A DNA stretch of 64,000 nt from Atopomonas sediminilitoris (GTDB lineage Bacteria; Pseudomonadota; Gammaproteobacteria; Pseudomonadales; Pseudomonadaceae): NCBI RefSeq assembly GCF_022601735.1, contig NZ_JAKUMM010000005.1:186001-250000 (forward strand), read 5' to 3'. The notes below the pieces were generated by a model, which was given only the letters and a program-made list of their open reading frames with translations, was not told the DNA's origin and did not search any database. Below, in pieces: positions 8,579-16,820 of this stretch; positions within the stretch are counted from its first letter, which is position 1; the number at the start of each line of letters is the position of its first letter. The translations under genes and the position numbers were made by a program.

Positions 8579-9114
8579 TGCTCGTCGTCGATTAACAGGT
8601 CGATCTGTTCGGCGTCCATCACGTAGGCGGCATCGGCGAGCGGGTCGCTGACGCTTTCAATCTTCAAGACGCCCTCGACCATGATCGGCATGTTGATGTC
8701 GGTGACGGTAAAGCCTTCGGCAAAACTGACCAAGATGATTTGATTCGGCGGTGGCGGCGGCACGTGAATGCAAGCACCGGCATAGGGCACCAAAAAGAAC
8801 GATTGGCTGCGGCCTTCGCTGTCGCTATCCAGCGGCACGGGGTAGCCGGCCAAACGGATGCGTTGTTGGTGCAGGGCGGGCACGGTGCTTGCCGAGTACA
8901 TCACCGCGGGCAAGCCTTCGCTTTGCTTGAGCCCGCCGGGCGCGGCGAAATCGCCGGGGCGATCTGGGACGTTGCCGTGATCGATGCTGGGCATATTTTC
9001 TAGGGCGATGCGATCGTCGGCGGGCATCAGTTCCAGCCAATCCAGCTCGGCTACCTCGGCCAAGGCAGGGGCGCTGAGGCTCAGTAGCAGCAGTAAGGTT
9101 ACGAGGGGGCGCAT
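8575..9114 (-). CDS. DUF3299 exported protein
   Basis: A 179-residue protein starting at ATG 9112-9114 with CTGGAG seven bases upstream. Residues 1-19 form a signal peptide ending SAPALA. The mature part contains DWLELMPADD, a GYPVPLDSD motif and FFLVPYAGACIHVPPPPPNQ, which mark the DUF3299 family. Function is unknown; family members are periplasmic or lipoprotein-like. It is the first gene of a two-gene unit with DUF3301 and is divergent from yceH. Confidence 0.87.
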   Translation of the reverse strand: MRPLVTLLLLLSLSAPALAEVAELDWLELMPADDRIALENMPSIDHGNVPDRPGDFAAPGGLKQSEGLPAVMYSASTVPALHQQRIRLAGYPVPLDSDSEGRSQSFFLVPYAGACIHVPPPPPNQIILVSFAEGFTVTDINMPIMVEGVLKIESVSDPLADAAYVMDAEQIDLLIDDEQ

Positions 9115-9193
9115 AGTGGTCTCCAGAAGGCAGGTCTGTTTGTCGGTGATTGTGCGGTAAAGTTCAAGCACCAATATTGGCTGGAGTCAGGCT

Positions 9194-9856
9194 ATGAGCA
9201 CGGTATCGTTCGCCGAAGAACCCCTAAGTGCGATTGAGGCGCGGGCGTTGGCCTGTTTGGTGGAGAAGCAAGCCACCACGCCGGAAAGCTACCCCTTAAC
9301 GCTCAACGCCCTGCAACTGGCGTGCAATCAAAAGACCAGCCGCGAGCCTGTGATGAATGTGCAGACCGGCGAGTTAGGCCATGCCCTGCGCATGTTGGAG
9401 AACCGTGGCTTAGTGCGTTTGGTGATGGGCAGTCGTGCCGATCGCTGGGAGCAACGCGGCGATAAAGCATTGGAGTTGGTGCACGCGCAATTGGTGCTGC
9501 TGGCGCTGTTGCAGCTGCGTGGCCCGCAAACCGTGGGCGAATTGCTGAGCCGCAGCTCGCGGCTGCATAACTTTGATGATGGCGACGAGCTACAGCACCA
9601 CCTTGAGCGGCTTATGCAGCGCGAGATGGTGTGCTTGCTGGAGCGGCAAAGCGGCCAGCGTGAAGATCGCTATATGCACTTAACCTGTGGTGCCGAGGCC
9701 GTCGAGCAAGCCAGTCAACAGATGGCGAGCTCCAGCAGCCAGACGGCTAGTAGTCATGACGCTCGCGGCAATAGCGCCGTCGACGACGAGCGTTTCGCCC
9801 AGTTGGAGGCGCGCGTGGCTGAGTTAGAGGCGCGCTTAGCCGCGCTAGAAGGCTAA
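9194..9856 (+). CDS. yceH: YceH family protein (DUF480)
   Basis: A 220-residue member of the YceH/UPF0502 family. The N-terminal half is a tandem winged-helix region, with the family hallmark [19 protein letters not shown] near the start and [19 protein letters not shown] following. The C-terminal end is a short coiled coil ([19 protein letters not shown]). Biochemical role is not established. GGAG lies 8 bases before the ATG. Confidence 0.9.
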   Translation: MSTVSFAEEPLSAIEARALACLVEKQATTPESYPLTLNALQLACNQKTSREPVMNVQTGELGHALRMLENRGLVRLVMGSRADRWEQRGDKALELVHAQLVLLALLQLRGPQTVGELLSRSSRLHNFDDGDELQHHLERLMQREMVCLLERQSGQREDRYMHLTCGAEAVEQASQQMASSSSQTASSHDARGNSAVDDERFAQLEARVAELEARLAALEG

Positions 9857-9868
9857 CGGGCTAAAGCG

Positions 9869-9958
9869 ATGCGGCACGTGGTTGTGCTCATGGTGCTGCT
9901 GGTGGCGTTGATCTTGACCTACCAGCAGTGTGTGAGCGGCGCTTGCAGTGCGCTTTAG
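9869..9958 (+). CDS. Possible 29-residue single-pass membrane peptide
   Basis: An ATG 12 bases after the yceH stop opens a 29-codon frame ending TAG at 9956-9958. The product has a Met-Arg-His N-terminus, an unbroken hydrophobic run of about 14 residues rich in Val and Leu, then a short tail with two cysteines (positions 21 and 26). It resembles single-pass small membrane proteins. The ribosome site is weak (ACGGG), and the frame overlaps the last 4 bases of the convergent yciA gene. It may ride on the yceH transcript. Conservation in relatives would decide it. Confidence 0.35.
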   Translation: MRHVVVLMVLLVALILTYQQCVSGACSAL

Positions 9959-10395
9959 CGCTGCGGCAGCGAGCGCGTGCGGCCGCTGCTATCAATGGCG
10001 ACAAACACGAACAGCGCTTCGGTAACTTTGCGCCGCTCGACCGCCATCGGATCATCGCTCCAGACTTCGACCTGCACTTTGATCGAGCTGCGGCCGATGT
10101 CTTCGACCTGGGTATAAAAGGCTAAATCCGCGCCAACATTGACCGGCACCATAAAGGCCATGCGATCAATCGCCACCGTCGCGACGCGCCCGCCTGCCAA
10201 GCGGCTGGCGGTGGCCGTCGCGGCGAGATCCATTTGATTGACCAACCAGCCACCGTAAATGTCATTAAAGGCGTTGGTATCGCGCGGTAACGCGGTCACT
10301 TGCAGGGCAAGGTTACCCTGTGGACAAGGTTCGTCTTGGTCCTGATCAAGGTCTTGATCGTGTTCGAGATCTTCAAGCATGGTCGCGGTGTACAT
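9955..10395 (-). CDS. yciA: YciA-type acyl-CoA thioesterase
   Basis: A 146-residue hotdog thioesterase. The YciA hallmarks are DTNAFNDIYGGWLVNQMDLA (catalytic Asp in the hotdog helix) and AIDRMAFMVPVNVGADLAFY. The family hydrolyses a broad range of acyl-CoAs. The N-terminus before residue 27 is unusually acidic, with repeated Asp-Gln pairs, and looks disordered. Two start codons are possible (ATG at 10395 or 10380) and neither has a clear ribosome site. It is divergent from the pst operon. Confidence 0.88.
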   Translation of the reverse strand: MYTATMLEDLEHDQDLDQDQDEPCPQGNLALQVTALPRDTNAFNDIYGGWLVNQMDLAATATASRLAGGRVATVAIDRMAFMVPVNVGADLAFYTQVEDIGRSSIKVQVEVWSDDPMAVERRKVTEALFVFVAIDSSGRTRSLPQR

Positions 10396-10650
10396 ATTGT
10401 TATGAGGTTATGCCGGCGAGTATACCGACCGACGAGTCTAAGCACGACCCGGCTTTTGGCTACCTGTGCAAGCTTTTGCATGCTGTTGTGACCGGTTTGC
10501 GGCGAAATAATTCAGTCCGTAGGCGCGCTATTTCCTCAGACTGTCACAAGGCGCGGCTATAACCCTTTGATAAATCAGCTTCTATGTCCCTTGCGTGGTG
10601 ACATGTTGGCAGTGTTAGGGCTGACTGGGTTTACGCGATCAGCGGCCCTG

Positions 10651-10690
10651 CGTTCATCTAACTGTCATATACGCTTCATAGACTGGTCAC
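10651..10690 (+). promoter_or_regulatory. Tandem PhoB half-sites (Pho box) before pstS
   Basis: Four 7-base units at exact 11-base period, each separated by 4 bases: CGTTCAT at 10651-10657, CTGTCAT at 10662-10668, GCTTCAT at 10673-10679 and TGGTCAC at 10684-10690. The second is a perfect match to the PhoB half-site consensus CTGTCAT; the others keep the TCA core. This spacing is the known architecture of PhoB binding, one half-site per helical turn. It would activate pstS when phosphate is scarce. Confidence 0.88.
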
Positions 10691-10697
10691 ACGTTCA

Positions 10698-10713
10698 GGG
10701 GAGACTGCTCCCC
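10698..10713 (+). promoter_or_regulatory. Small hairpin in the pstS leader
   Basis: GGGGAG at 10698-10703 pairs perfectly with CTCCCC at 10708-10713 across a 4-base loop. If transcription starts just after the Pho box, this stem would sit near the 5' end of the mRNA, where it could slow decay. That role is inferred. Confidence 0.45.
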
Positions 10714-10750
10714 AACAAACCCACCACCTTTGCTACCAAGGAGCAATGGA

Positions 10751-11719
10751 ATGAAATTGAAGCGTTTGATGGCTGCCCTGACGATGGTTGCCGCAGGAAC
10801 TGCGACCAGTGCGATTGCCGGCGTTGACCCAGCACTGCCAATGTATGAAAAAGCCAGCGGCGTATCAGGCAACCTGTCGAGCATCGGCTCTGACACACTG
10901 GCCAACCTGATGACTTTGTGGGCTGAAGACTACAAAAAGCTCTACCCCAACGTGAACATTCAGATTCAAGCAGCTGGCTCTTCTACTGCGCCGCCAGCGC
11001 TGACCGAAGGCACGGCCAACATGGGCCCGATGAGCCGCAAGATGAAGGACGTCGAGCTGCAAGCCTTCGAAGAGAAGCATGGCTACAAGCCGACTGCTAT
11101 CCCGGTTGCCGTTGATGCCTTGGCGGTGTTTGTCCACAAAGACAACCCAATCAAGAGCCTGACCATGGCTCAAGTGGATGCGATCTTCTCCAGCACTCGT
11201 CTGTGTGGCGGCGCTAAAGACGTTAAGACTTGGGGCGAAGTTGGCCTGACTGGCGACATGGCTAACAAGCCAATCCAGCTGTTCGGTCGTAACTCGGTAT
11301 CTGGCACTTACGGTTACTTCAAAGAAGAAGCGCTGTGTAAGGGTGACTTCAAAGCCAACGTCAACGAGCAGCCAGGTTCGGCTTCTGTTGTGCAGTCGGT
11401 AAGCCAGTCGCTGAACGGCATCGGTTACTCCGGTATCGGTTACAAGACTGCCTCGGTTAAGACTGTACCGCTGGCTAAGAAAGAAGGCGCCGAAGCGTTC
11501 GACGCTAACGAAGCCAACGCCCTGTCTGGCAACTTCCCGCTGTCGCGCTTCCTGTTCGTGTACGTGAACAAGGCGCCGAACAAGCCGCTGAGCCCGCTGG
11601 AAGCTGAGTTCGTGAAGATGGTGCTGTCTAAGTCTGGCCAAGAGATCGTGGTTAAAGACGGCTACATCCCTGTACCGGCTAAAGTGGTTGAGAAGACGCT
11701 GAAGGATCTGGGTCTGTAA
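10751..11719 (+). CDS. pstS: Periplasmic phosphate-binding protein PstS
   Basis: A 322-residue precursor. AAGGAG sits 6 bases before the ATG at 10751. The signal peptide ends at about residue 24 (SAIAG). The mature protein has typical PstS phosphate-cage segments: [31 protein letters not shown] and [13 protein letters not shown]. It captures inorganic phosphate in the periplasm and delivers it to PstCA. Strong codon bias compared with neighbours fits high expression. It has a Pho box upstream and a strong hairpin downstream, consistent with PstS being made in excess over the permease. Confidence 0.96.
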   Translation: MKLKRLMAALTMVAAGTATSAIAGVDPALPMYEKASGVSGNLSSIGSDTLANLMTLWAEDYKKLYPNVNIQIQAAGSSTAPPALTEGTANMGPMSRKMKDVELQAFEEKHGYKPTAIPVAVDALAVFVHKDNPIKSLTMAQVDAIFSSTRLCGGAKDVKTWGEVGLTGDMANKPIQLFGRNSVSGTYGYFKEEALCKGDFKANVNEQPGSASVVQSVSQSLNGIGYSGIGYKTASVKTVPLAKKEGAEAFDANEANALSGNFPLSRFLFVYVNKAPNKPLSPLEAEFVKMVLSKSGQEIVVKDGYIPVPAKVVEKTLKDLGL

Positions 11720-11760
11720 GACCGACAACCTAGCCACCCGCTAGGTTGGGCACGGAAGCC

Positions 11761-11792
11761 AAGCCCACTGACGGTCACTCGTCAGTGGGCTT
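11761..11792 (+). terminator. Hairpin after pstS, likely partial terminator
   Basis: A perfect 13-bp stem (AAGCCCACTGACG at 11761-11773 and its complement at 11780-11792) with a 6-base loop, followed by a short T run. A smaller stem, CCTAGC paired with GCTAGG, precedes it near 11729-11745. It separates pstS from pstC and can both reduce read-through and protect the pstS mRNA end. Confidence 0.75.
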
Positions 11793-11807
11793 TGTCGCGT
11801 CACTACG

Positions 11808-11825
11808 CTGTAATGTTTCTGTAAT
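11808..11825 (+). promoter_or_regulatory. Second Pho box, directly upstream of pstC
   Basis: Two identical CTGTAAT units at 11808-11814 and 11819-11825, separated by 4 bases, form an 18-base PhoB-type box (each 6 of 7 to consensus). TAGGGT at 11836-11841 lies where a -10 element would be expected, 10 bases after the box. It follows the pstS hairpin, so it could give pstC its own phosphate-controlled promoter. Confidence 0.72.
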
Positions 11826-11849
11826 ACAAGCCCGTTAGGGTATGCCCGC

Positions 11850-14135
11850 ATGAACAATCTGGCCGAAACTTCCATGACTGCACAAAGCACTGCTAAGCGT
11901 ATCGACTTCAATACGCCCGCCCTCAAGCGCAAGCGCAAACTGCGAGCTCTGAAAGACCGTATGGCCCGTTGGTACGTGACCTTAGGTGGTCTGGCAGTAC
12001 TGGCGGCGATTACCTTGATCTTCTTCTATCTGGCTTGGGTGGTGTTGCCGGTGTTCTCCGGCGCCGAGCTGGAGGCCAAAAAAGCGCAACAACCGGCTTG
12101 GCTGAATGACGCTGCGGCGCCCTTGTTGCTGTCGCTAGAAGAGCAAAACAAGGTGGCTATGCGCTTAGGCAGCGACGGCCAAGTGGTGTTCTTTAACGTC
12201 AAAGACGGCAGCGAGCGCAAGCGCTTTCAATTAGCGCTGCCAGAAGGCGTGAGCATTGTTTCGCATGCGGAAGATCAGCCGGGCAGCGACCGCGTGGTGC
12301 TGGGCTTGTCCAACGGTCAGGCGTTGGTGTTCAAGCACCTGTACAAGGTGACTTACCCCAACAACGTTAAAACCATCAGTGCTGAGTTGGCGTTCCCGCT
12401 GGGTGAAGCACCGATCACCATCGACAGCCAAGGCCGTCCGTTGGAGCACGTGGCTTACAGCGACAAAGGCGATGCCAAACTGTTGGCCGCCAGCGTTGGC
12501 GAAGAGCTGATGCTGTTGAGTCTGGTGGAAGAAGAAAACTTCCTCACCGGCGAAACCAGTGTTGAAGAAGAACGCATTAGCCTGCCGCAGATTGCCGCGC
12601 CGATTAAGTCGCTGTTTATCGATCCGCGCCACATGTGGTTGTACGTGATCAATGGCCGTGCCACCGCTGACGTGTTTGATCTGCGCAGTAATAAGCTTAA
12701 TGGCCGCTACAAGCTCGAAAGCGACGGCAACACCGAAGTGACCGCGGCCACGCCGTTACTGGGTGGTATCTCCCTGTTAATCGGTGACAACCTTGGCGGC
12801 ATCAGTCAGTGGTTTATGGCGCGCGATAAAGACGGCGTGGCCGGTCTGAAAGAAATTCGTAGCTTCCAGCTGGGTAGCAGCCCGGTCCGGCAGATCGTCG
12901 CCGAAGCGCGCCGTAAAGGCTTTGTGGTGATGAACGATGCCGGTGAGCTGGGCGTGTTCCACAGCACCGCGCACCGTACCTTGCTAACAGAAAACGTGGC
13001 CGATGCCGCCGCGGTGTTTACCTTGTCGCCGCGTGCCAACCGTGTGTTGGTTGAAAGCGACGGCCAGCTCAAGCCCTTCCGTTTGGATAACCCGCACCCT
13101 GAGGTGTCGTGGAGTGCCCTGTGGGAAGAGGTGTGGTACGAGAGCTACGACCAGCCCGAGTACATTTGGCAGTCCACCGCGGCTAACAACGATTTTGAGC
13201 CGAAGATGAGCTTGTCTCCGCTGACCTTCGGTACGTTGAAAGCAGCCTTCTACGCCATGCTGTTGGCGGCCCCGCTGGCCATCTGCGCCGCGATCTACAC
13301 GGCTTACTTTATGGCCCCGCAAATGCGCGGCAAGGTCAAGCCGGTGATCGAGCTGATGGAAGCTCTGCCGACGGTGATCTTGGGCTTCTTTGCGGGCTTG
13401 TTCTTGGCGCCGTTTGTCGAGAACCATCTACCCGGCATCTTCAGTTTGCTGATCTTGATGCCGCTAGGCATGTTGCTGGCCGCCTTTGTCTGGAGCCGCA
13501 TGCCTGAGTCGATTCGCCTGCGCGTGCCGGATGGCTGGGAAGCAGCGATGCTGATTCCGGTGGTGCTGTTGGTGGGCTGGTTCAGTATCGGCATGAGTGG
13601 GGTGATGGAAAACGCCTTCTTTGATGGCGACATGCGCCTGTGGCTGACCAACGATATGGCCATCACCTTTGACCAGCGCAACGCCTTGGTGGTCGGTTTG
13701 GCCATGGGCTTTGCGGTGATCCCCAACATTTACTCCATCGCCGAAGACGCCATCTTCAGCGTACCGAAGAGCCTCAGCTACGGCTCGTTGGCGCTGGGCG
13801 CAACGCCTTGGCAGACCCTGACTCGCGTGGTGATCCTCACCGCCAGCCCCGGTATTTTCTCGGCGCTGATGATCGGCATGGGCCGTGCGGTGGGTGAAAC
13901 CATGATCGTGCTGATGGCCACCGGCAACACGCCGATCATGGAGTTCAACATCTTCGAAGGTTTGCGCACCTTGTCGGCCAACATCGCCGTCGAAATGCCG
14001 GAATCCGAGGTGGGCAGTACCCACTACCGCGTGCTGTTTATGGCCGCGATGGTGCTGTTGATGTTCACCTTTGCTATGAACACCCTCGCGGAACTGATTC
14101 GTCAGCGCCTGCGTAATAAATACGCCTCGCTGTAA
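11850..14135 (+). CDS. pstC: Phosphate ABC transporter permease PstC, long form
   Basis: A 761-residue permease subunit, far longer than the roughly 320-residue E. coli PstC. The first membrane helix (about residues 43-69) is followed by a periplasmic insert of about 380 residues with beta-propeller-like repeats (LLAASVGEELMLLSL, LWLYVINGRATADVFDL). The canonical permease core of helices starts near residue 465 and contains the ABC-permease coupling loop around YGSLALGATPWQTL. Long PstC proteins are usual in pseudomonads. Start choice is open: ATG 11850 has AGGG upstream, while ATG 11874 would better fit a transcript starting from the Pho box at 11808. Confidence 0.94.
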   Translation: MNNLAETSMTAQSTAKRIDFNTPALKRKRKLRALKDRMARWYVTLGGLAVLAAITLIFFYLAWVVLPVFSGAELEAKKAQQPAWLNDAAAPLLLSLEEQNKVAMRLGSDGQVVFFNVKDGSERKRFQLALPEGVSIVSHAEDQPGSDRVVLGLSNGQALVFKHLYKVTYPNNVKTISAELAFPLGEAPITIDSQGRPLEHVAYSDKGDAKLLAASVGEELMLLSLVEEENFLTGETSVEEERISLPQIAAPIKSLFIDPRHMWLYVINGRATADVFDLRSNKLNGRYKLESDGNTEVTAATPLLGGISLLIGDNLGGISQWFMARDKDGVAGLKEIRSFQLGSSPVRQIVAEARRKGFVVMNDAGELGVFHSTAHRTLLTENVADAAAVFTLSPRANRVLVESDGQLKPFRLDNPHPEVSWSALWEEVWYESYDQPEYIWQSTAANNDFEPKMSLSPLTFGTLKAAFYAMLLAAPLAICAAIYTAYFMAPQMRGKVKPVIELMEALPTVILGFFAGLFLAPFVENHLPGIFSLLILMPLGMLLAAFVWSRMPESIRLRVPDGWEAAMLIPVVLLVGWFSIGMSGVMENAFFDGDMRLWLTNDMAITFDQRNALVVGLAMGFAVIPNIYSIAEDAIFSVPKSLSYGSLALGATPWQTLTRVVILTASPGIFSALMIGMGRAVGETMIVLMATGNTPIMEFNIFEGLRTLSANIAVEMPESEVGSTHYRVLFMAAMVLLMFTFAMNTLAELIRQRLRNKYASL

Positions 14136-14147
14136 GGGAGCCAAAGC

Positions 14148-15830
14148 ATGTCTCTGAAGCGTAAACAACAAAGCGTGCGCAGCTGGTTTAAAAGCGGCGC
14201 GCCGATGGTGTGGCTCAACGGCGGTGCCGTGGCTATCGCCATCATCATGACCATTGGTTTGCTCACCCTGATCGCGGTGCGCGGCTTGGGTCACTTCTGG
14301 CCGGCGGACATTCTCGAAGCCGACTACGTGATCCCAGGGCAAAGCGCCAAAGTATTGATCGGTGAGGTGGTGCAGCAAGAAGAGGTGCCCAGTGCGCGTC
14401 TGCGCGGTGCTGGTTATCCCGTCACGGAAGAAGCGCCGGAGTTCATGACCCGCGAGCTGATGAAAGTCGGCAACCGTGAAGTGTTTGGTGCCGATTTCAG
14501 CTGGATTGTCGACGATTGGCTGCAAAACAAGCGTTATCCCGCAGAGTTGGTGGCAGTCGAGCGCCGCGAGTGGGGCAACTTCTACGGCCGCCTCAAGCAG
14601 GTTAAAGAGAATGGCCAAGTGGTCGCCGAAGGCGAAGCCGCGTGGGATGAGCTGAAAGCCCGCCTAGCCCGTGTCGATGACCTGCACAGCGATGTGGTCA
14701 AGCTGGAGAAAAAAGACATTGGCCGCATCAACTATGGCCTTGAAGACCTGCGCCTAAAGCAGCGTGGCTTAGAGCTGAAGGGGCAACTTAATGCCCAAGC
14801 GCAAGCCGATCTGGATGCGCAGCGCGCCGAGCTGGACGCGCAATACAAGGTGCTGGAGGCTGAGCTGACCGCCCTGCATGGCGAGTTCAACCGCGACAGC
14901 GCCGTGTTTGTGACCAGCGACGAGCGTGAAATCGAAATTAACCTCGGCAAAATGGTGCGGGCCTACCGTCCCAACGGCATGAGCTTGAGCGCTAAGTTCA
15001 GCCATTACGGCAGCAAGCTGTGGGAATTCGTCGCCGATGATCCGCGTGAAGCCAACACCGAGGGCGGTATTTTCCCGGCGATCTTCGGCACCGTGATGAT
15101 GGTGATGTTGATGACCGTGTTCGTCACCCCGTTCGGCGTGGTGGCGGCGGTGTACCTGCGTGAATATGCCTCACAAGGCGCGATGACACGGGTTATCCGT
15201 ATCGCGGTGAACAACCTGGCGGGCGTACCGTCGATTGTTTACGGCGTATTTGGCTTGGGCTTCTTCGTCTATGTCTTGGGTGGCTCGCTCGACCGCTTGT
15301 TCTTCCCTGAAGCCCTGCCGGCGCCGACCTTAGGCACCGGTGGCTTGCTGTGGGCCTCGCTGACCTTGGCGATTCTCACCGTGCCGGTGGTAATCGTGGC
15401 CACCGAAGAAGGCTTGGCGCGGATCCCACGCATGGTGCGCGAAGGCTCGCTGGCGCTGGGTGCGACCAAGGCTGAAACCTTGTGGAAAGTGGTTCTGCCC
15501 ATGGCCAGCCCGGCGATGATGACCGGTTTGATTCTGGCGGTGGCGCGTGCCGCGGGTGAAGTGGCTCCGCTCATGTTGGTGGGCGTGGTTAAACTGGCCC
15601 CCAGCCTGCCGTTGGATGGCAACTACCCGTATTTGCACTTGGATCAGAAGATCATGCACTTGGGCTTCCACATTTATGATGTGGGCTTCCAAAGCCCCAA
15701 CGTTGAAGCCGCGCGCCCCTTGGTTTACGCCACCGCGTTGCTGCTGGTGATTGTGATTGCCACGCTGAACTTCTCGGCGGTGGCGATTCGTAATCACCTG
15801 CGCGAAAAGTACAAAGCGCTCGAACACTAA
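14148..15830 (+). CDS. pstA: Phosphate ABC transporter permease PstA, long form
   Basis: A 560-residue permease subunit, about twice the E. coli length. Helix 1 (residues about 18-45) is followed by a periplasmic insert to about residue 300 that includes a Leu/Glu/Arg-rich coiled-coil segment (residues about 175-255). The C-terminal part is the standard permease domain with the coupling motif EGSLALGATKAETLWKV. The ribosome site is GGGAG before ATG 14148, 12 bases after the pstC stop. The enlarged periplasmic parts of PstC and PstA probably contact each other or PstS; this is inferred. Confidence 0.94.
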   Translation: MSLKRKQQSVRSWFKSGAPMVWLNGGAVAIAIIMTIGLLTLIAVRGLGHFWPADILEADYVIPGQSAKVLIGEVVQQEEVPSARLRGAGYPVTEEAPEFMTRELMKVGNREVFGADFSWIVDDWLQNKRYPAELVAVERREWGNFYGRLKQVKENGQVVAEGEAAWDELKARLARVDDLHSDVVKLEKKDIGRINYGLEDLRLKQRGLELKGQLNAQAQADLDAQRAELDAQYKVLEAELTALHGEFNRDSAVFVTSDEREIEINLGKMVRAYRPNGMSLSAKFSHYGSKLWEFVADDPREANTEGGIFPAIFGTVMMVMLMTVFVTPFGVVAAVYLREYASQGAMTRVIRIAVNNLAGVPSIVYGVFGLGFFVYVLGGSLDRLFFPEALPAPTLGTGGLLWASLTLAILTVPVVIVATEEGLARIPRMVREGSLALGATKAETLWKVVLPMASPAMMTGLILAVARAAGEVAPLMLVGVVKLAPSLPLDGNYPYLHLDQKIMHLGFHIYDVGFQSPNVEAARPLVYATALLLVIVIATLNFSAVAIRNHLREKYKALEH

Positions 15831-15838
15831 TTTCAGCG

Positions 15839-15870
15839 GGCGACGCCGCCGAGCGTCGCCGCCTTTTGTT
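15839..15870 (+). terminator. Hairpin between pstA and pstB
   Basis: GGCGACGC at 15839-15846 pairs with GCGTCGCC at 15853-15860 across a 6-base loop, followed by GCC and a T-rich tract (TTTTGTTTT). It looks like a weak intrinsic terminator or attenuator inside the operon. Confidence 0.6.
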
Positions 15871-15884
15871 TTATGGAGTCCAAC

Positions 15885-16718
15885 ATGCAACAGCAATCTC
15901 AAGCTCGCGGCATCGACATGGCGGCCCTCGGGCGTGGCAAGCAGACCCTGCGTCTGGAAGATGAAACCGTGGCGCTGGATGTGCCGGGCCTCAACCTGTT
16001 TTATGGCAACAAACAAGCGCTGCACGATATTCGTCTGAGTATTCCGCGCAAGCGCGTGACCGCGTTCATCGGCCCTTCCGGCTGCGGTAAATCAACGCTG
16101 CTGCGTTGCTTCAATCGCATGAATGACCTGGTCGACGGTTGCCGCATCGACGGCCAAATTCTGCTCGACACCGACAACATCTATGAGAAGGGCGTTGACG
16201 TTGCCGAGCTGCGTCGCCGTGTCGGCATGGTGTTCCAAAAGCCTAACCCGTTCCCCAAAAGCATCTATGAGAACGTGGTTTACGGCCTGCGTATTCAGGG
16301 CATCAACAAGAAACGCGTGCTCGATGAAACCGTCGAGTGGGCGCTCAAGGGCGCGGCGCTGTGGGATGAAGTGAAAGACCGTCTGCACGAGTCGGCGCTG
16401 GGTCTCTCCGGTGGTCAGCAGCAGCGCTTGGTGATTGCGCGCACGATCGCCGTTGAGCCTGAAGTGCTGTTGTTGGATGAGCCTTGCTCGGCGCTGGACC
16501 CGATCTCAACCTTGAAGGTTGAAGAGCTGATTTACGAACTTAAGAGCAAGTTCACCATCGCCATCGTGACCCACAACATGCAACAAGCGGCGCGTGTGTC
16601 GGACTACACCGCGTTCATGTACATGGGCAAGATGGTGGAATTTGGCGACACCGACACCCTGTTTACCAACCCGGTGCATAAGCAGACCGAAGACTACATT
16701 ACCGGTCGCTACGGCTAA
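15885..16718 (+). CDS. pstB: Phosphate ABC transporter ATP-binding protein PstB
   Basis: A 277-residue ATPase. It shows the Walker [10 protein letters not shown], the Q-loop in [12 protein letters not shown], the ABC signature LSGGQQQR, Walker [12 protein letters not shown] and the switch His in VTHNMQQA. It drives phosphate import with PstC and PstA and takes part with PhoU in signalling phosphate status to PhoR. GGAG at 15875-15878 favours ATG 15885 over an ATG four codons earlier. Confidence 0.96.
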   Translation: MQQQSQARGIDMAALGRGKQTLRLEDETVALDVPGLNLFYGNKQALHDIRLSIPRKRVTAFIGPSGCGKSTLLRCFNRMNDLVDGCRIDGQILLDTDNIYEKGVDVAELRRRVGMVFQKPNPFPKSIYENVVYGLRIQGINKKRVLDETVEWALKGAALWDEVKDRLHESALGLSGGQQQRLVIARTIAVEPEVLLLDEPCSALDPISTLKVEELIYELKSKFTIAIVTHNMQQAARVSDYTAFMYMGKMVEFGDTDTLFTNPVHKQTEDYITGRYG

Positions 16719-16726
16719 GTGAGTGC

Positions 16727-16746
16727 GGGCTGGGATAAACCAGCCC
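16727..16746 (+). terminator. Small hairpin between pstB and phoU
   Basis: GGGCTGG at 16727-16733 pairs with CCAGCCC at 16740-16746 around GATAAA. There is no T run directly after, so it is more likely an mRNA-processing or stability element than a full terminator. Confidence 0.45.
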
Positions 16747-16820
16747 TGCCTTAGTCTACAGTTGCGTCGACAGACCCTATTTTTTGCCGCACACAGCAGG
16801 CGGCTTTCGCGGAGCGAACC

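Larger units (their letters stand above)
10396..10750. other. Intergenic control region between yciA and pstS
   Basis: A 355-base gap. It holds the tandem PhoB half-sites at 10651-10690, a 6-bp perfect hairpin at 10698-10713 and the AAGGAG ribosome site at 10739-10744. A lone CTGTCAC at 10541-10547 resembles one PhoB half-site but has no partner at 11-base spacing. I see no further gene. Confidence 0.7.

Noticed and set aside
10541..10547. Single CTGTCAC resembling a PhoB half-site
   Set aside because: No partner unit at 11-base spacing on either side.
13464..14618. A 384-codon open frame opposite the pstC-pstA junction
   Set aside because: Spans two well-supported genes in antisense; His/Gln-rich composition typical of complement frames.
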